From Planctomyces sp. SH-PL62 (lineage in GTDB: Bacteria > Planctomycetota > Planctomycetia > Planctomycetales > Planctomycetaceae), in contig CAMDPX010000019.1 of assembly GCA_945905295.1 (NCBI GenBank), positions 1 through 51,749 on the forward strand: a stretch of DNA of 51,749 nucleotides, written 5' to 3'. Within the stretch, counting starts at the first letter, position 1; each line of letters begins with the position of its first letter. The notes beneath the pieces were generated by a model. It had not been told where the DNA came from, did not search any database, and saw only the letters and a program-made list of their open reading frames with translations. Shown here piece by piece: positions 1 to 9,302 of this stretch. Position numbers and translations under genes: made by a program.

Positions 1-41
1 TCGATCGAATGAACTTCGGCCATGCTGAGCTGATTCGCCAT
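1..41 (-). CDS. istA: IS21-family transposase IstA, N-terminal fragment (runs off window)
   Basis: Only the first 13 codons lie in the window, read on the minus strand from an ATG at 41-39. A good ribosome binding site, AAGGAG, lies at 53-48, six bases upstream. The visible residues, MANQLSMAEVHSI, resemble from memory the start of IS21-type IstA transposases, in which a short helix precedes the helix-turn-helix that binds the element ends. The catalytic DDE domain would lie outside the window. About 80 bases separate the start codon from a plausible element end near 121, which suits an IS21 left end. The call rests on a very short peptide and its context, so another DNA-binding protein is possible. 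Confidence 0.45.
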   Translation of the reverse strand, partial: MANQLSMAEVHSI

Positions 42-121
42 CACAGACTCCTTGAGCAAAAGGTTGCTCAAGTCTGAATGACGAATTCCTTCTCATCTGG
101 CCGGTTTTGACCCGCCCATCA
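1..121 (-). mobile_element. Probable left end of an IS21-family insertion sequence
   Basis: Read on the minus strand from 121, the sequence opens with TG, as IS21-family ends do. It continues with a GGGTCAAAACCGGCC stretch of the kind recalled in the terminal repeats of this family, then reaches a ribosome binding site and the putative istA start. The other end is outside the window, so neither the terminal inverted repeat nor a target-site duplication can be confirmed. The exact boundary at 121 is inferred. Confidence 0.4.
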
Positions 122-142
122 GTGGCCGGGATAACGCGCCCA

Positions 143-3100
143 ATGACAATGGTGGCCATCACGGCGACCGCCACGACCGCCAGCGTCGTCATCACCGGCG
201 ATGCCGCAGCAAACGATCTCGCGGTCGATGCCACCGCGGGGCAGATCGTCATTACCGGTGCCAATTCCACGAGTCTCTCCGTGAGGCTCAACGGAGGTGC
301 CGCCCAGAGCCTCGCCGCCGGCACCCCATTCACACAAACCATCCCAGGCACAATCACCACGATCGACGTCACAGCAAACCTCAATGATGGTGACGACTCG
401 CTCACTGTTTCCTCCAATGCAATTACCAAGCTCAGGACGTTGACCGTCGATCTGGGTACAGGCTCAGATCATGTGGACGTCACGAGCACGAATACGACCG
501 TCACGGGAGCCGTCAAGATCACGACTGGTCCCGCCACGGTCGCCGCCACCGCCGTTGACAACGACAGAGTCGAACTGAATTTCAATGGGACGATCAACAT
601 CGGCGGCGATCTCGGAATTTTTACCGGAACCGACGACGATGAGGTTGTTCTCAACACGTCGACGGGAACGACGCTGACCGCCGCAACCTTAACAACCGAT
701 CTGGGCGAGGGGGCAGACGTGTTGAGTGTCATTGAGGTGGCGGGGTCCACCATGACCATCAACGGAGCGGCGAAGTTTACCACCGGCCCCGCCGCGACTG
801 CGGTGGCTGATAACGACGAAGTGGCGTTTGCAGTTCTCGGCACCATGATCGTCAGAGGCGACCTGAGCTTCACCACCGGCGATGAATCCGATGAGGTGAA
901 CATCGAAGTGGGTGGCAGCGGCAGCTTGACGATTGGCACGGCGACGTTGGCGAGCAAGTTGATGGTCGATCTGGGAATGGGCAGCGACACCATGAATCTG
1001 AATTGCCAAATCGGTTCGATGTTCAAAGTCTTTGGAGACGCCAGCGTCATCGGCGGAGAGGGCAATGACTTCATTGACGTTCTGCACCCCTCCACCACTC
1101 TGGACTTTGCGAAGAATTTGACGATCGACGCGGGAAATGGAGCGAATCACATTTTGTTCGGACGCCGGCAAGTTGACACGGACGAAATGGGGCCGATCTT
1201 CGGCGGAGCCGCAGGAACCTTGCATGTTGGCTCCAACTTGACACTCAATAGCGGCAGCGGACGGGATGAGATTCGTCTATCCGACAGATTATTGATTGAC
1301 GGAAGTTTGCTGATTACGTCCGGTGGTGCGATCGATGAAGCCGACCAAATCTCTATCGAAACGGGGAATGGTATCGTGCCCGAAGTAGATCCCCCAACAG
1401 TTGCGAACATCATTAAGACAGGCGTGATCATCAACACCGGAGATGGCGACGACGCGGTCACGCTACGCGTGATCCAGGGCACCTCCCTGGCGATCTTGAC
1501 CTCCACGACGACCGCTGCTGGTGCCACGACCTTTACGGCCGGCGATCTGAAGATCACGACTGCGGCCGGCAACGATCATGTGAACGTGAATCTGAGCGGA
1601 TCGTTGGACATCGGCAAAGATTTGACGGTGAACACGGGCGTCGATTCCGACGAAGTCTTCATCTCGTTCGGCTCGATGAACACGGTCACGGTGCAAGGTG
1701 ACGCGATGTTCGACACGGGGGCCGGGATGCTTGAAGGTGATGATGAACTGATTGTTTTTGGAGCGTTTAATGGCGTCGACTTTGATCCCAGTCATCTCCT
1801 TTTTAATAAAAAATTGACCATTACGACTGGTGCCGACGATGACCTCGTGAACTTTATCGGGACCGTATGTACGGTGAAGGACGCGACGTCCGTGGAGATG
1901 GGAGACGGCAAAGATATCTTCAGAGTCGAGGACTCATCTGAACGAACGCTGGATCTCCAAAAGAATGTGACGATTAACACCGGCGCGGGAGACGATGTCG
2001 TCGATCTCTCTGGCGGTTCCTCCTTCACCCTGGATATCGGTGGAGATTTGACGATCAACACGGGAACCGAGGATGACCAGGTCGACATCACCGGCAAGCT
2101 GTTGATCGACGGCGTCGTCAGCATCACCACTGGAGCAGGTGAAGACTCTGTGTCGTTAACAACGGGCACGGGTGGGGAGAGTTCCGGCACGCCCGTGGAA
2201 AACCTCTTCAAGAAAGATTTGAAGATCGATACGGGACTGGCAGGAATCGACAACGACTCTGTGTTTGTGGAAGTGGTGTCCGGAACGTCGTTGACGCTCG
2301 GCTCGACCTTAACGGTGCCGACGGCCATCGCTCTATCAATCATCACGGGACTGGGGAGCGATATCGTCGAAATCCACCATAGCGGGACGACTCTCAAAGC
2401 TCTCAAGAGCATCTCGATCGACACTGGGGCGGGGGCTGGTTCGGACCAAGTCTTGTTCAATTTCGAGTCTAACGGCATTGACGATGACGCGAATGCTGCG
2501 ACAGGCGGTCTGTTGGAACTCGGAGCCGATCTGAAGATCCTGACCGGCGGTAGCGACGATCAAGTTCTCATCTCAGATTCTTTGAAGGTGACTGGCGAAG
2601 TGAACATCGACACGGGAAGTGCAGACGACATTGTCAGATTTTTGCTGGGGACCATATTGCCTGAAGGGGCCACCGGCACTCCGATCAGCACGGTCACCAA
2701 AGCATTCAAGGTCGCCACTGGAGTTGGAGCCGATCACCTCAGCCTGGAGATCGCTGGTTCGCTGGAAGTCACCGGCGATCTGAACTTATCGACGGGAGCA
2801 AATTCCGACTTCATCGACGTGACTATTAGAGAAGGTGCCGGCGGCACTCTGCTTGTGCATGGCACCGCCACGATTGACACTGGTTCGACAGAGACGGAAG
2901 GCTTTGACCACTTGCAAATCAATGGGGGAGGGTCGGCAGGCATCACCATCGACAAGACTTTGACGATCACGACCGGCACTGACCATGACGATGTCGTCTT
3001 TTTGAATGTTCCTCTGACGGTAAAAGGTGATGTGTCAATCTCCACGGGCGAAGGTGAGGATTTTCTGTTATTTCAGAATGGAGGACTGCGGCTCAATCTT

Positions 3101-4816
3101 CAAAAGAATGTCACCATCGACACGGGATCCGGCAGCGACTCTCTCGTAATTTCAGGTGATTCGGGAACCCTCGATGTTGGGGGAGATTTTAAGATCAATT
3201 CCGGAGCCAATAGCGACTTCATCTCGATTGTCGAAGAACTGCTGATCGATGGAGCCTTTAGCGTTCTGACGGGTGATGGACGAGACACCTTCCTCTTGAC
3301 GACCGGACAACATTTGGATGCGGAATCGCCATCCGTGAATCTCGTGATGAAAGAACTCACGATCGATACCGGAGCGGATAATGATGTCGTCTCCATTATC
3401 GTTTCGGCATCTGCGCCGCTGACGGTCAATGGGGCCGCGTTGAGCACGAGCGCAACCGGAGTGTCGATCACAACCGGCTCAGGAAGCGACCGGGTGCAGA
3501 TCGAAAACACAGAGGGAGCAGTCTTTAAGACCCTCAAGGATTTCAAGGTCGACACCGGCGTTGGAAACGACTTCGTGGCGTTCAATCACGACGAAAGTAC
3601 AGGACTGCTATTAACGCCCGGATTGTTGGACGTCGGCCTCAACTTCACGGTCTTGACCGGAAACGGCGACGACCGCACGCGGATCTTGGAGACTCTCAAA
3701 GTGGTTGGAGACGTCAACCTCGACACGGGCAACGGAAACGATGAAGTTCGGTTGCTCGCCGGGACCGCCTTGGGATCTGTCGAAGGCGTGCCGGACAACA
3801 CGATCGGCAAGGATCTCAAGATCAACACAGGAGCCGGCGGCGACGACATCACGCTCGACATTCAAGGCTCGCTCCGAGTGACAGGCACCGCCACTGGAAC
3901 CGGTGCGGCGTCGGTCAACGGTGGCGTCGTCATCACGTCCGGAGCTGGAGCCGATCGCGTGAATCTCACGGCCAATGCCGATTTGACGATCCTGAAGGAT
4001 CTCAAAATCGACGCGGGCTTGAATGCGGACGATGTTCATGTCGTCGCGGTTCTCGGATCGATCCTGATCCAAGGGAATGAAACCATCACACTGGGCGATG
4101 CAACCGCGTCCGCGGCCGCCCTCGGCGAAGGCTGCTTTATTCAAGGCACACAAGCCGTACTCGATTCGATTGCTGGTGGCGACCCCGTTCCGCCCGAAGT
4201 CACGTTCACCGTCCAAGGCAACCTGACCATTTCCGGTGGTAACGATGATGATGTGATCGGGGTCGTCGATGTAATGATCGGCAAGTCAACTCCTGCTCCA
4301 ACCGAAGCCAACCCTGATGCGGTGGTCATCACCGGCGGCAATGTGACTGTCAACGCGGGGGGCGGCAATGACGCCGTGGGCGGGTCCGTTTTGACGATCT
4401 TCGGAATCCTGACGGTGAACGGTGGAGCCGGAGACGACACCATCGCCGGAGAACGACTGAGCGTCACCGGCAATACGGTGATCGATGCGGGAGCCGGCAA
4501 AGATCGAGTTGCCATTGGTGGAGAAGACTCGGGTGACACAACCTTTAATGGCAATGTCACCGTCACACTGGGCACTGGCAACGATCAAGTCGATGTCGGG
4601 GCTGGTGTGTCTCAGACTGACGGAAAGACAACCACGATCAATGGCGGTGTCGGAAGTGACGAACTCGACAACGCCTCTGATCTTACCGCAACGCTGCTCA
4701 GTATCACCGACCGCGAGGATGTCGACGTTGACGCGGAGGCAATCCGTAACGCGATCATCCAACTGTTCCAAAACTGCCTGAACGAGTTTGGATCCGCCAT
4801 GACTCCAATTCCCTGA
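143..4816 (+). CDS. Giant repeat-rich surface protein, probably 5'-truncated
   Basis: A protein of about 1557 residues made almost entirely of short repeats of the form 'L-x-v-x-G-D-l-x-I-x-T-G-x-x-x-D-x-V', rich in Asp, Gly and Thr. This suggests a beta-helix or calcium-binding adhesin-like fold on the cell surface. Longer homologous blocks are visible: LDLQKNVTINTG near 1949 recurs as LNLQKNVTIDTG near 3092, exactly 1143 bases (381 residues) apart. A related block starts near 1102. The frame is open from 56, with a TTG at 107 and ATGs at 143 and 149; no good ribosome binding site precedes any of them. No signal peptide or LERLEDR motif is present, unlike the related protein at 36758. The first residues resemble the post-signal start of that protein. 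With an IS end at about 121, the simplest reading is loss of the 5' end. It may be unexpressed. Confidence 0.75.
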   Translation: MTMVAITATATTASVVITGDAAANDLAVDATAGQIVITGANSTSLSVRLNGGAAQSLAAGTPFTQTIPGTITTIDVTANLNDGDDSLTVSSNAITKLRTLTVDLGTGSDHVDVTSTNTTVTGAVKITTGPATVAATAVDNDRVELNFNGTINIGGDLGIFTGTDDDEVVLNTSTGTTLTAATLTTDLGEGADVLSVIEVAGSTMTINGAAKFTTGPAATAVADNDEVAFAVLGTMIVRGDLSFTTGDESDEVNIEVGGSGSLTIGTATLASKLMVDLGMGSDTMNLNCQIGSMFKVFGDASVIGGEGNDFIDVLHPSTTLDFAKNLTIDAGNGANHILFGRRQVDTDEMGPIFGGAAGTLHVGSNLTLNSGSGRDEIRLSDRLLIDGSLLITSGGAIDEADQISIETGNGIVPEVDPPTVANIIKTGVIINTGDGDDAVTLRVIQGTSLAILTSTTTAAGATTFTAGDLKITTAAGNDHVNVNLSGSLDIGKDLTVNTGVDSDEVFISFGSMNTVTVQGDAMFDTGAGMLEGDDELIVFGAFNGVDFDPSHLLFNKKLTITTGADDDLVNFIGTVCTVKDATSVEMGDGKDIFRVEDSSERTLDLQKNVTINTGAGDDVVDLSGGSSFTLDIGGDLTINTGTEDDQVDITGKLLIDGVVSITTGAGEDSVSLTTGTGGESSGTPVENLFKKDLKIDTGLAGIDNDSVFVEVVSGTSLTLGSTLTVPTAIALSIITGLGSDIVEIHHSGTTLKALKSISIDTGAGAGSDQVLFNFESNGIDDDANAATGGLLELGADLKILTGGSDDQVLISDSLKVTGEVNIDTGSADDIVRFLLGTILPEGATGTPISTVTKAFKVATGVGADHLSLEIAGSLEVTGDLNLSTGANSDFIDVTIREGAGGTLLVHGTATIDTGSTETEGFDHLQINGGGSAGITIDKTLTITTGTDHDDVVFLNVPLTVKGDVSISTGEGEDFLLFQNGGLRLNLQKNVTIDTGSGSDSLVISGDSGTLDVGGDFKINSGANSDFISIVEELLIDGAFSVLTGDGRDTFLLTTGQHLDAESPSVNLVMKELTIDTGADNDVVSIIVSASAPLTVNGAALSTSATGVSITTGSGSDRVQIENTEGAVFKTLKDFKVDTGVGNDFVAFNHDESTGLLLTPGLLDVGLNFTVLTGNGDDRTRILETLKVVGDVNLDTGNGNDEVRLLAGTALGSVEGVPDNTIGKDLKINTGAGGDDITLDIQGSLRVTGTATGTGAASVNGGVVITSGAGADRVNLTANADLTILKDLKIDAGLNADDVHVVAVLGSILIQGNETITLGDATASAAALGEGCFIQGTQAVLDSIAGGDPVPPEVTFTVQGNLTISGGNDDDVIGVVDVMIGKSTPAPTEANPDAVVITGGNVTVNAGGGNDAVGGSVLTIFGILTVNGGAGDDTIAGERLSVTGNTVIDAGAGKDRVAIGGEDSGDTTFNGNVTVTLGTGNDQVDVGAGVSQTDGKTTTINGGVGSDELDNASDLTATLLSITDREDVDVDAEAIRNAIIQLFQNCLNEFGSAMTPIP

Positions 4817-4852
4817 GTTGATCATTGCTCGTGAGTCCTTGATCATTCGCGC

Positions 4853-6178
4853 ATGTCCAATACGCTGCGCGAAACCGATCAGGCTCACGTCTGGCACCCG
4901 TTCTCCCAAATGCGGGAGTTCGTCTCCGACGACACTCCCATCATTTCGTCTGCCGCAGGCTTCGAATTGATTGCCACCGACGGACGCCGTTATCTCGACG
5001 GCGTTTCGTCGCTGTGGTGCAACGTGCATGGGCACCGCGTGCCGGAGATCGACCGCGCGATTCGTGAGCAACTCGATCAAGTCGCTCACAGCACGCTGCT
5101 GGGCCTGTCGAACGTGCCGTCGATCCAACTCGCCGCCGAGCTGGTGCGCCGCGCGCCGCGTGGTCTGACGAAAGTCTTCTATTCCGATGACGGTGCGACG
5201 GCGGTCGAGGTCGCGCTCAAGTTGGCGTATCAGTTCCATCGTCAGAAGCCGAGGCCGGAGCCGCGCGATCTGTTTGTCGGCATCGCGAGCGCCTATCACG
5301 GCGACACGGTTGGGACCGTGAGCCTCGGCAACATCGACGCCTTTCATCGCAGCTACGAACGACTGCTGTTCCCGACACTGCGAGTCCCCTGCCCTACCGT
5401 CGCGACGATGACCGAGTCGCTGAATGAACTCGAACGCACACTGCGCGAGAACGCGGACCGCATCGCCGCGCTTGTGATTGAACCGCTCGTGCAAGCCGCC
5501 GCCGGGATCTTGGTGCATCCGCCCGGTTATTTGCGGCGCGTGCGCGAACTCACGCGGCAGCACGGCATCTTGCTGATCGCCGATGAAGTCGCCGTCGGCT
5601 TCGGCCGCACCGGGACGCTCTTCGCTTGCGAGCAAGAGGAGGTCGTCCCCGATTTCCTCTGCCTCTCGAAAGGGATCACCGGCGGCTATCTGCCGCTCGC
5701 AGCGACGCTGACGACTGACGAAATCTACGACGCGTTCCTCGGCGAGCCAGCTTCAGGCCGGACCTTCTTTCACGGGCATACTTACACCGGCAATCCGCTC
5801 GGCTGTGCGGCGGCGCTGGCGTCGTTGGAATTGTTTGAGACCAACCGCGTACACGACAACGTCGCGGAATGTTCGCGGCTGTTGGCTCGGCGATTGGACG
5901 AGATTCGCGATTGGCCGCACGTCGGCGAGATTCGGCAGAAGGGGATTCTGGTCGGCATCGAACTGCTCGCCGACAAGGACAGTCGCCAGCCGTTCGCCCC
6001 GGAGCAACGGATCGGACATCAAGTCACGCTGGCCGCGCGGCGTCGTGGACTGTTCACCCGGTCGCTCGGCGAGGTGCTGACGATCGTCCCCGCGCCCGCA
6101 ATGCCTCCTGAATTGGCCAGTCGCGTGTGCGACTTGTTGTTTGAGTCGATTCACGAAGTGGGCGCGAATCAAAAGTGA
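4853..6178 (+). CDS. bioA: Adenosylmethionine-8-amino-7-oxononanoate aminotransferase
   Basis: A cytoplasmic PLP enzyme of biotin synthesis that converts 7-keto-8-aminopelargonate to 7,8-diaminopelargonate, with S-adenosylmethionine as amino donor. The 441-residue length is normal for BioA. The N-terminal HVWHPFSQM is the BioA-specific signature that separates it from other class III aminotransferases. [15 protein letters not shown] holds the PLP-contacting Asp, and [14 protein letters not shown] around residue 270 holds the Schiff-base Lys. [20 protein letters not shown] matches the conserved family stretch. The ATG at 4853 is 36 bases after the repeat-protein gene; no strong ribosome binding site is visible. 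No other biotin gene lies in the window, so the pathway is dispersed in this genome. A palindromic element follows the stop. Confidence 0.95.
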   Translation: MSNTLRETDQAHVWHPFSQMREFVSDDTPIISSAAGFELIATDGRRYLDGVSSLWCNVHGHRVPEIDRAIREQLDQVAHSTLLGLSNVPSIQLAAELVRRAPRGLTKVFYSDDGATAVEVALKLAYQFHRQKPRPEPRDLFVGIASAYHGDTVGTVSLGNIDAFHRSYERLLFPTLRVPCPTVATMTESLNELERTLRENADRIAALVIEPLVQAAAGILVHPPGYLRRVRELTRQHGILLIADEVAVGFGRTGTLFACEQEEVVPDFLCLSKGITGGYLPLAATLTTDEIYDAFLGEPASGRTFFHGHTYTGNPLGCAAALASLELFETNRVHDNVAECSRLLARRLDEIRDWPHVGEIRQKGILVGIELLADKDSRQPFAPEQRIGHQVTLAARRRGLFTRSLGEVLTIVPAPAMPPELASRVCDLLFESIHEVGANQK

Positions 6179-6208
6179 GATAGTCCGCGCACGGAGGGGA
6201 AGACACTG

Positions 6209-6308
6209 CCCCTCCGAGCTTGTCTCGGTGGTTTCGGGCTTGTGCACTACGTACGTGTCTCGTTCGTAGTGCAAAGGCCAGCTTCCACCGAGGCAAGCTC
6301 GGTGGGGG
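6209..6308. repeat. REPIN-like palindrome, family A copy 1
   Basis: The left arm (6209-6250) and right arm (6266-6308) are inverted copies about 42 bases long with a few mismatches. Each arm contains its own small hairpin, CCACCGAG-GCAAG-CTCGGTGG in the right arm. CTAC (6247-6250) and GTAG (6266-6269) face each other across a short centre. It lies between the convergent ends of bioA and the minus-strand membrane protein and may also act as a bidirectional terminator. Two further copies are at 14623 and 15033. Confidence 0.85.
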
Positions 6309-6321
6309 TTGTGTCGATGGG

Positions 6322-7254
6322 TCACGAACGATCCAGCCAAGTGAAGTCCGGCGCGTCGGTGGTCTCCGACGGAAGAGCGTCGCGTCGGCGCGAACGTCTT
6401 CGGTAGATCATCTCAACGGTCACCCCGACGACAAGAAACGTCAGCAGAATTCCGATAGCCAAGTACGTCAGCGAGCCGCTGTATCCGGCAGGCCGCGGTG
6501 CGGGCGACTTGGGCTGAGACAACACGGTCAATGTTTTCGCCAACAACAGCGGAGCGGTGTGAAAGTCGTTCGCGGTCGCGTAGCTGTACCGCTTGAAGAA
6601 GTAGCCCGTGGCGCGGACGCGGAATGGCGGTTTCAAGTCGTCTCCTTGCGGAACGCCAGCCGGCAATTCAGTGAGTACCACGCGATACGGATTGAGACCC
6701 GAATCGGCGGTGAAGAGCCACGCTTCCAGCAACGTCGGCTCATCGGGCGCGGCGGCCATCGGAAGGCAACGGCGAATCTCTCCATCGATAGTCAGCAACT
6801 CGCCGCGATAGCGATCGGCTTGGAGCATCAGGACCGCGAACGGCACGTCGGCCTGCGCGCTCCGTTCGAGTTCGGCGAGCGGCATGTCGCGAACTCTTGC
6901 CAAGAGAGTGTCGTATGCGAGCTTCTCCGCCGCCGTGACGCCGAACGTGTTGTCGGTGACGGACGCGAGCAGCGACTTGTCGATCGGAGTTGCTTGCGAA
7001 CTCGAATCACCCACAACGCGCACGGCGTCGTCGCGCAGCGAAACGGACTCGGATTCGTGCGGTTCGTTCAGCAATCGCTTGAGCCGCCGCGCTTCTTCAG
7101 GCGTCCGGCCGGCCAGCACTGGATCGGGTTTGGGTTGCCGCACCTGCTTCAGCGACCACGACAGGATCAGCAGCGACGGCGCGAGCATCGCCCCCCAGAG
7201 AATCAATCTCCAATTCGGCGCGAGCGGCGGGCGGTCAGTATTTCCAAAACGCAT
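6322..7254 (-). CDS. Conserved membrane protein, paralogue of the gene at 9303
   Basis: Function unknown. The 310-residue protein has an N-terminal membrane segment (about residues 15-35) and a second near the C-terminus (about 262-285) followed by an Arg-rich tail, with a soluble domain of about 220 residues between. Its central part is clearly homologous to the plus-strand gene at 9303-10370: DMPLAELERSAQADVPF matches TRPFAELEKGAIRDVPY, DRYRGELLTIDGEIRR matches DLYRGQPMRIKLHVRR, and ELPAGVPQGDD and TGYFFKRYSY also align. The two homologues bracket the ExbB/ExbD genes, so a role as accessory subunits of that membrane machine is plausible but inferred. The gene is divergent from exbB across 119 bases that contain half of a family B palindrome. 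Confidence 0.8.
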   Translation of the reverse strand: MRFGNTDRPPLAPNWRLILWGAMLAPSLLILSWSLKQVRQPKPDPVLAGRTPEEARRLKRLLNEPHESESVSLRDDAVRVVGDSSSQATPIDKSLLASVTDNTFGVTAAEKLAYDTLLARVRDMPLAELERSAQADVPFAVLMLQADRYRGELLTIDGEIRRCLPMAAAPDEPTLLEAWLFTADSGLNPYRVVLTELPAGVPQGDDLKPPFRVRATGYFFKRYSYATANDFHTAPLLLAKTLTVLSQPKSPAPRPAGYSGSLTYLAIGILLTFLVVGVTVEMIYRRRSRRRDALPSETTDAPDFTWLDRS

Positions 7255-7264
7255 GGCGAAGATT

Positions 7265-7290
7265 GTAGCCGCGCTTCGCCGGAACGCGGG
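7265..7290. repeat. Half of a family B REP-like element
   Basis: GTAGCC followed by a hairpin (CGCGCTTC, loop, GGAACGCGG) matches one arm of the complete elements at 9225 and 16706. The inverted partner is absent, although a degraded CCCCCCGCGTTTCGCG stretch lies about 50 bases downstream. It sits in the divergent promoter region between the membrane protein and exbB. Confidence 0.65.
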
Positions 7291-7373
7291 TCACTCGCCC
7301 GTTTGAAAATCGAGCGTGTCGTCGTCACGATACCCCCCGCGTTTCGCGAGATTCCTCAACACGGAGTTTGCTC

Positions 7374-8216
7374 ATGCTGTCGAATGGGTTCGGGCGAGTG
7401 GCCTGGTGGGCCAAATGGCTGCTGCTGATCGGGGTTTTGTCGGCAGCCGGAACGGTGTTCTCGCAGGAAGAAGAAGCCGCGATGGATGAAGCGGAGAAGC
7501 CGGCCGCGAAAGCCGACGCCGGAGGGGCCGAAGGAGACGCCGCGAAACCAGAGGGCGAAACCGAACAGTCCATGTTGATGTGGCTCATCGAAACCTCCGG
7601 CCTCATCGGAGCGGTGATTCTCGTGATCTCGATCTTCTTCGTGCATCGCGTCGTGACGCTGTTCCTGGAATTTAAGCCGGAGCTGGTGTCCCCTCCCGAC
7701 CTGGTCGAGCAGATCGAAGCGCTCGTCGCGAAGCGAGATTTCAATGGCGTTTATCAGGCCGCCAAGAAGAGCGAATCGGCGTTGGGACAACTGCTGGTGG
7801 CCGGGATGACGGCGATGTCGTCCGGGCTGGGAGAAGCTCGCGAGGCGATGGACCGCACCGGGGAAGCGATCACAGTCCACATGGAAAAACGGATCAGCTT
7901 GCTGGCCGTCATCGGCTCGCTGGGCCCGATGATCGGCTTGCTGGGGACGCTGAAAGGGATGATCGGGGCCTTCAGCGCGATCGCTCTCTCCGGCACGCAA
8001 CTGAAGGCGAGCCAGGTGGCCGGCAACATCTCCGAAGCCCTCGTGCTGACGTTCGAGGGTGTCGCCATCTCGGTGCCGGCCATTTATCTCTTCGCCTTGT
8101 TCAAAGATCGAGTCGCCACTTTGACGGTGGATGTGCAAAACTTGTCGGACGAGTTGATTCGCAAGATGCACACGTCGGCTCAGGCCCGGACGGCACCACC
8201 ACCACCGCAGGCGTAG
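7374..8216 (+). CDS. exbB: MotA/TolQ/ExbB proton channel family protein
   Basis: The channel subunit of a TonB- or Tol-type energy transducer in the inner membrane; with ExbD it uses proton flow to drive a mechanical partner. The ATG at 7374 follows CGGAG by 8 bases, so it is preferred over the in-frame TTG at 7368 and gives 280 residues. An N-terminal signal-like segment ends near the SQEEEAA stretch and is followed by an acidic, Ala-rich linker (about residues 30-60). Membrane segments lie near residues 65-90, 175-200 and 220-245. SLGPMIGLLGTLKGMIGAF and ISEALVLTFEGVAISVPA are the conserved ExbB/TolQ pore segments. The extra N-terminal segment and linker are often seen in ExbB proteins of this phylum. 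It begins a three-gene unit with two exbD genes. The partner (TonB, Tol or other) is not in the window. Confidence 0.92.
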   Translation: MLSNGFGRVAWWAKWLLLIGVLSAAGTVFSQEEEAAMDEAEKPAAKADAGGAEGDAAKPEGETEQSMLMWLIETSGLIGAVILVISIFFVHRVVTLFLEFKPELVSPPDLVEQIEALVAKRDFNGVYQAAKKSESALGQLLVAGMTAMSSGLGEAREAMDRTGEAITVHMEKRISLLAVIGSLGPMIGLLGTLKGMIGAFSAIALSGTQLKASQVAGNISEALVLTFEGVAISVPAIYLFALFKDRVATLTVDVQNLSDELIRKMHTSAQARTAPPPPQA

Positions 8217-8240
8217 GACTGAATCGCAGGGAGATCGCCG

Positions 8241-8687
8241 ATGTCAGGAAGTCACTCCGAAACCGCCGAGCCTGACCTTACCCCCATGCTCGACATGGTG
8301 TTTCAGTTGGTCACCTTTTTCATGCTGGTGATCAACTTTAAGGGAGCGGCGTTGGATCAGGCGCTGCAACTCCCCGTGCTCGGTTCGGCCCGGCCATTGG
8401 AGTGGAAAGGGGAGTACGAACCGCTGGTCCTGAACATCGACGCCGATGGCCACATCAAGGTCTACGGAGCCGTGGTCGATCCAGAGAAACACATCGCTCG
8501 GGAAGCCAACGAACTAAAGGCTCAGTTGCGAGCCGCCGGACAACCCACCACGGGCGAGCTTCCCGTGCCGGTCGTCATGCGCTCCGACAAAGGGACGAAG
8601 TTTCATTTGGTCAATCGCGTCATCCAGCTCTGCCAAGAGAACGGCTATCAACAGTTTTCGCTGAGCGCCATGACTGGCAAGGAATAA
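8241..8687 (+). CDS. exbD: ExbD/TolR family biopolymer transport protein (first copy)
   Basis: A small single-span protein that works with ExbB; its membrane Asp takes part in proton transfer. The 148 residues carry the diagnostic EPDLTPMLDMVFQLVTFFML near the N-terminus, with Asp in the membrane segment, followed by a periplasmic domain. The ATG at 8241 is preceded by AGGGAG with good spacing. It follows exbB by 24 bases and is followed by the second exbD after a single base, which indicates tight co-translation. The two ExbD copies differ strongly outside the membrane segment and probably form a heteromeric complex. Confidence 0.92.
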   Translation: MSGSHSETAEPDLTPMLDMVFQLVTFFMLVINFKGAALDQALQLPVLGSARPLEWKGEYEPLVLNIDADGHIKVYGAVVDPEKHIAREANELKAQLRAAGQPTTGELPVPVVMRSDKGTKFHLVNRVIQLCQENGYQQFSLSAMTGKE

Positions 8688-8688
8688 C

Positions 8689-9207
8689 ATGAGCCGCCGT
8701 CGTCACCGCCGCAAGAACAAGAGTTCGGTCAAACTGAATGTGACCGCGATGCTCGACATGGCCTTCCAGCTTCTGGCATTTTTCATTCTGACGTTCCGCC
8801 CGATGCCGGTCGAAGGTCACTTGTCGCTGAACATGCCGCCGCCGGTTCCGCTGACGAACGTCGCGACCGAAGTGACCGCCGGCAAGGAAGGGAGCGGAAT
8901 CGCCCCGTTGCACGCGCTGCATTTGTTTGTCACCGCGACGGAGACCGGCGAGGTCGCCCAAGTCCGCTTAGAAAGCGCGATCCTGTCGTCGGGCCGGCTG
9001 ACGCCCGGAACTTTGGCCGGCATCGACCGCCGGCTCCAACCGCTGTTCGCGCGCGGCAACGCGATCTACGACCGCATCCAAATCGAAGTCGATCGTGACC
9101 TGCGCTACGAAGAACTCTTGAAGCTGGTCGATGTGTGTGCTCAACAAAAGATGCCCGATGGCAAATCGCTGGGCAAAGTCAGCTTCGTGGAAATGCGGCC
9201 GCGTTAG
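8689..9207 (+). CDS. exbD: ExbD/TolR family biopolymer transport protein (second copy)
   Basis: 172 residues with a basic N-terminus (SRRRHRRKNK) and the family motif KLNVTAMLDMAFQLLAFF, which contains the membrane Asp, then a periplasmic domain ending near SFVEMRPR. The ATG lies one base after the stop of the first exbD and uses an AAGGAA ribosome binding site inside that gene's end. Its periplasmic domain is longer than in the first copy. A family B palindrome follows the stop after 17 bases and separates this unit from the downstream membrane protein. Confidence 0.9.
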   Translation: MSRRRHRRKNKSSVKLNVTAMLDMAFQLLAFFILTFRPMPVEGHLSLNMPPPVPLTNVATEVTAGKEGSGIAPLHALHLFVTATETGEVAQVRLESAILSSGRLTPGTLAGIDRRLQPLFARGNAIYDRIQIEVDRDLRYEELLKLVDVCAQQKMPDGKSLGKVSFVEMRPR

Positions 9208-9224
9208 CTTGATGATTTGACTTT

Positions 9225-9292
9225 GTAGCCGCGTTCGCCAGAACGCGGGGAATGGAATCACGATTCACCCGCATTCTGGCGAATGCGGCTAC
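9225..9292. repeat. REPIN-like palindrome, family B copy (GTAG ... CTAC)
   Basis: It starts GTAGCCGCGTTCGCCAGAAC and ends with the inverted partner finishing GCGGCTAC. Each arm folds as a hairpin (CCGCGTTC-GCCA-GAACGCGG) immediately preceded by GTAG. An ATG at 9252 lies inside the element, which argues against that codon as the start of the next gene. Confidence 0.9.
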
Positions 9293-9302
9293 GAGACTAC
9301 TC

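Noticed and set aside
4286-5635. 449-codon minus-strand frame across the repeat gene and bioA
   Set aside because: It lies antisense to a well-identified bioA and has an Arg/His-rich composition typical of shadow frames.
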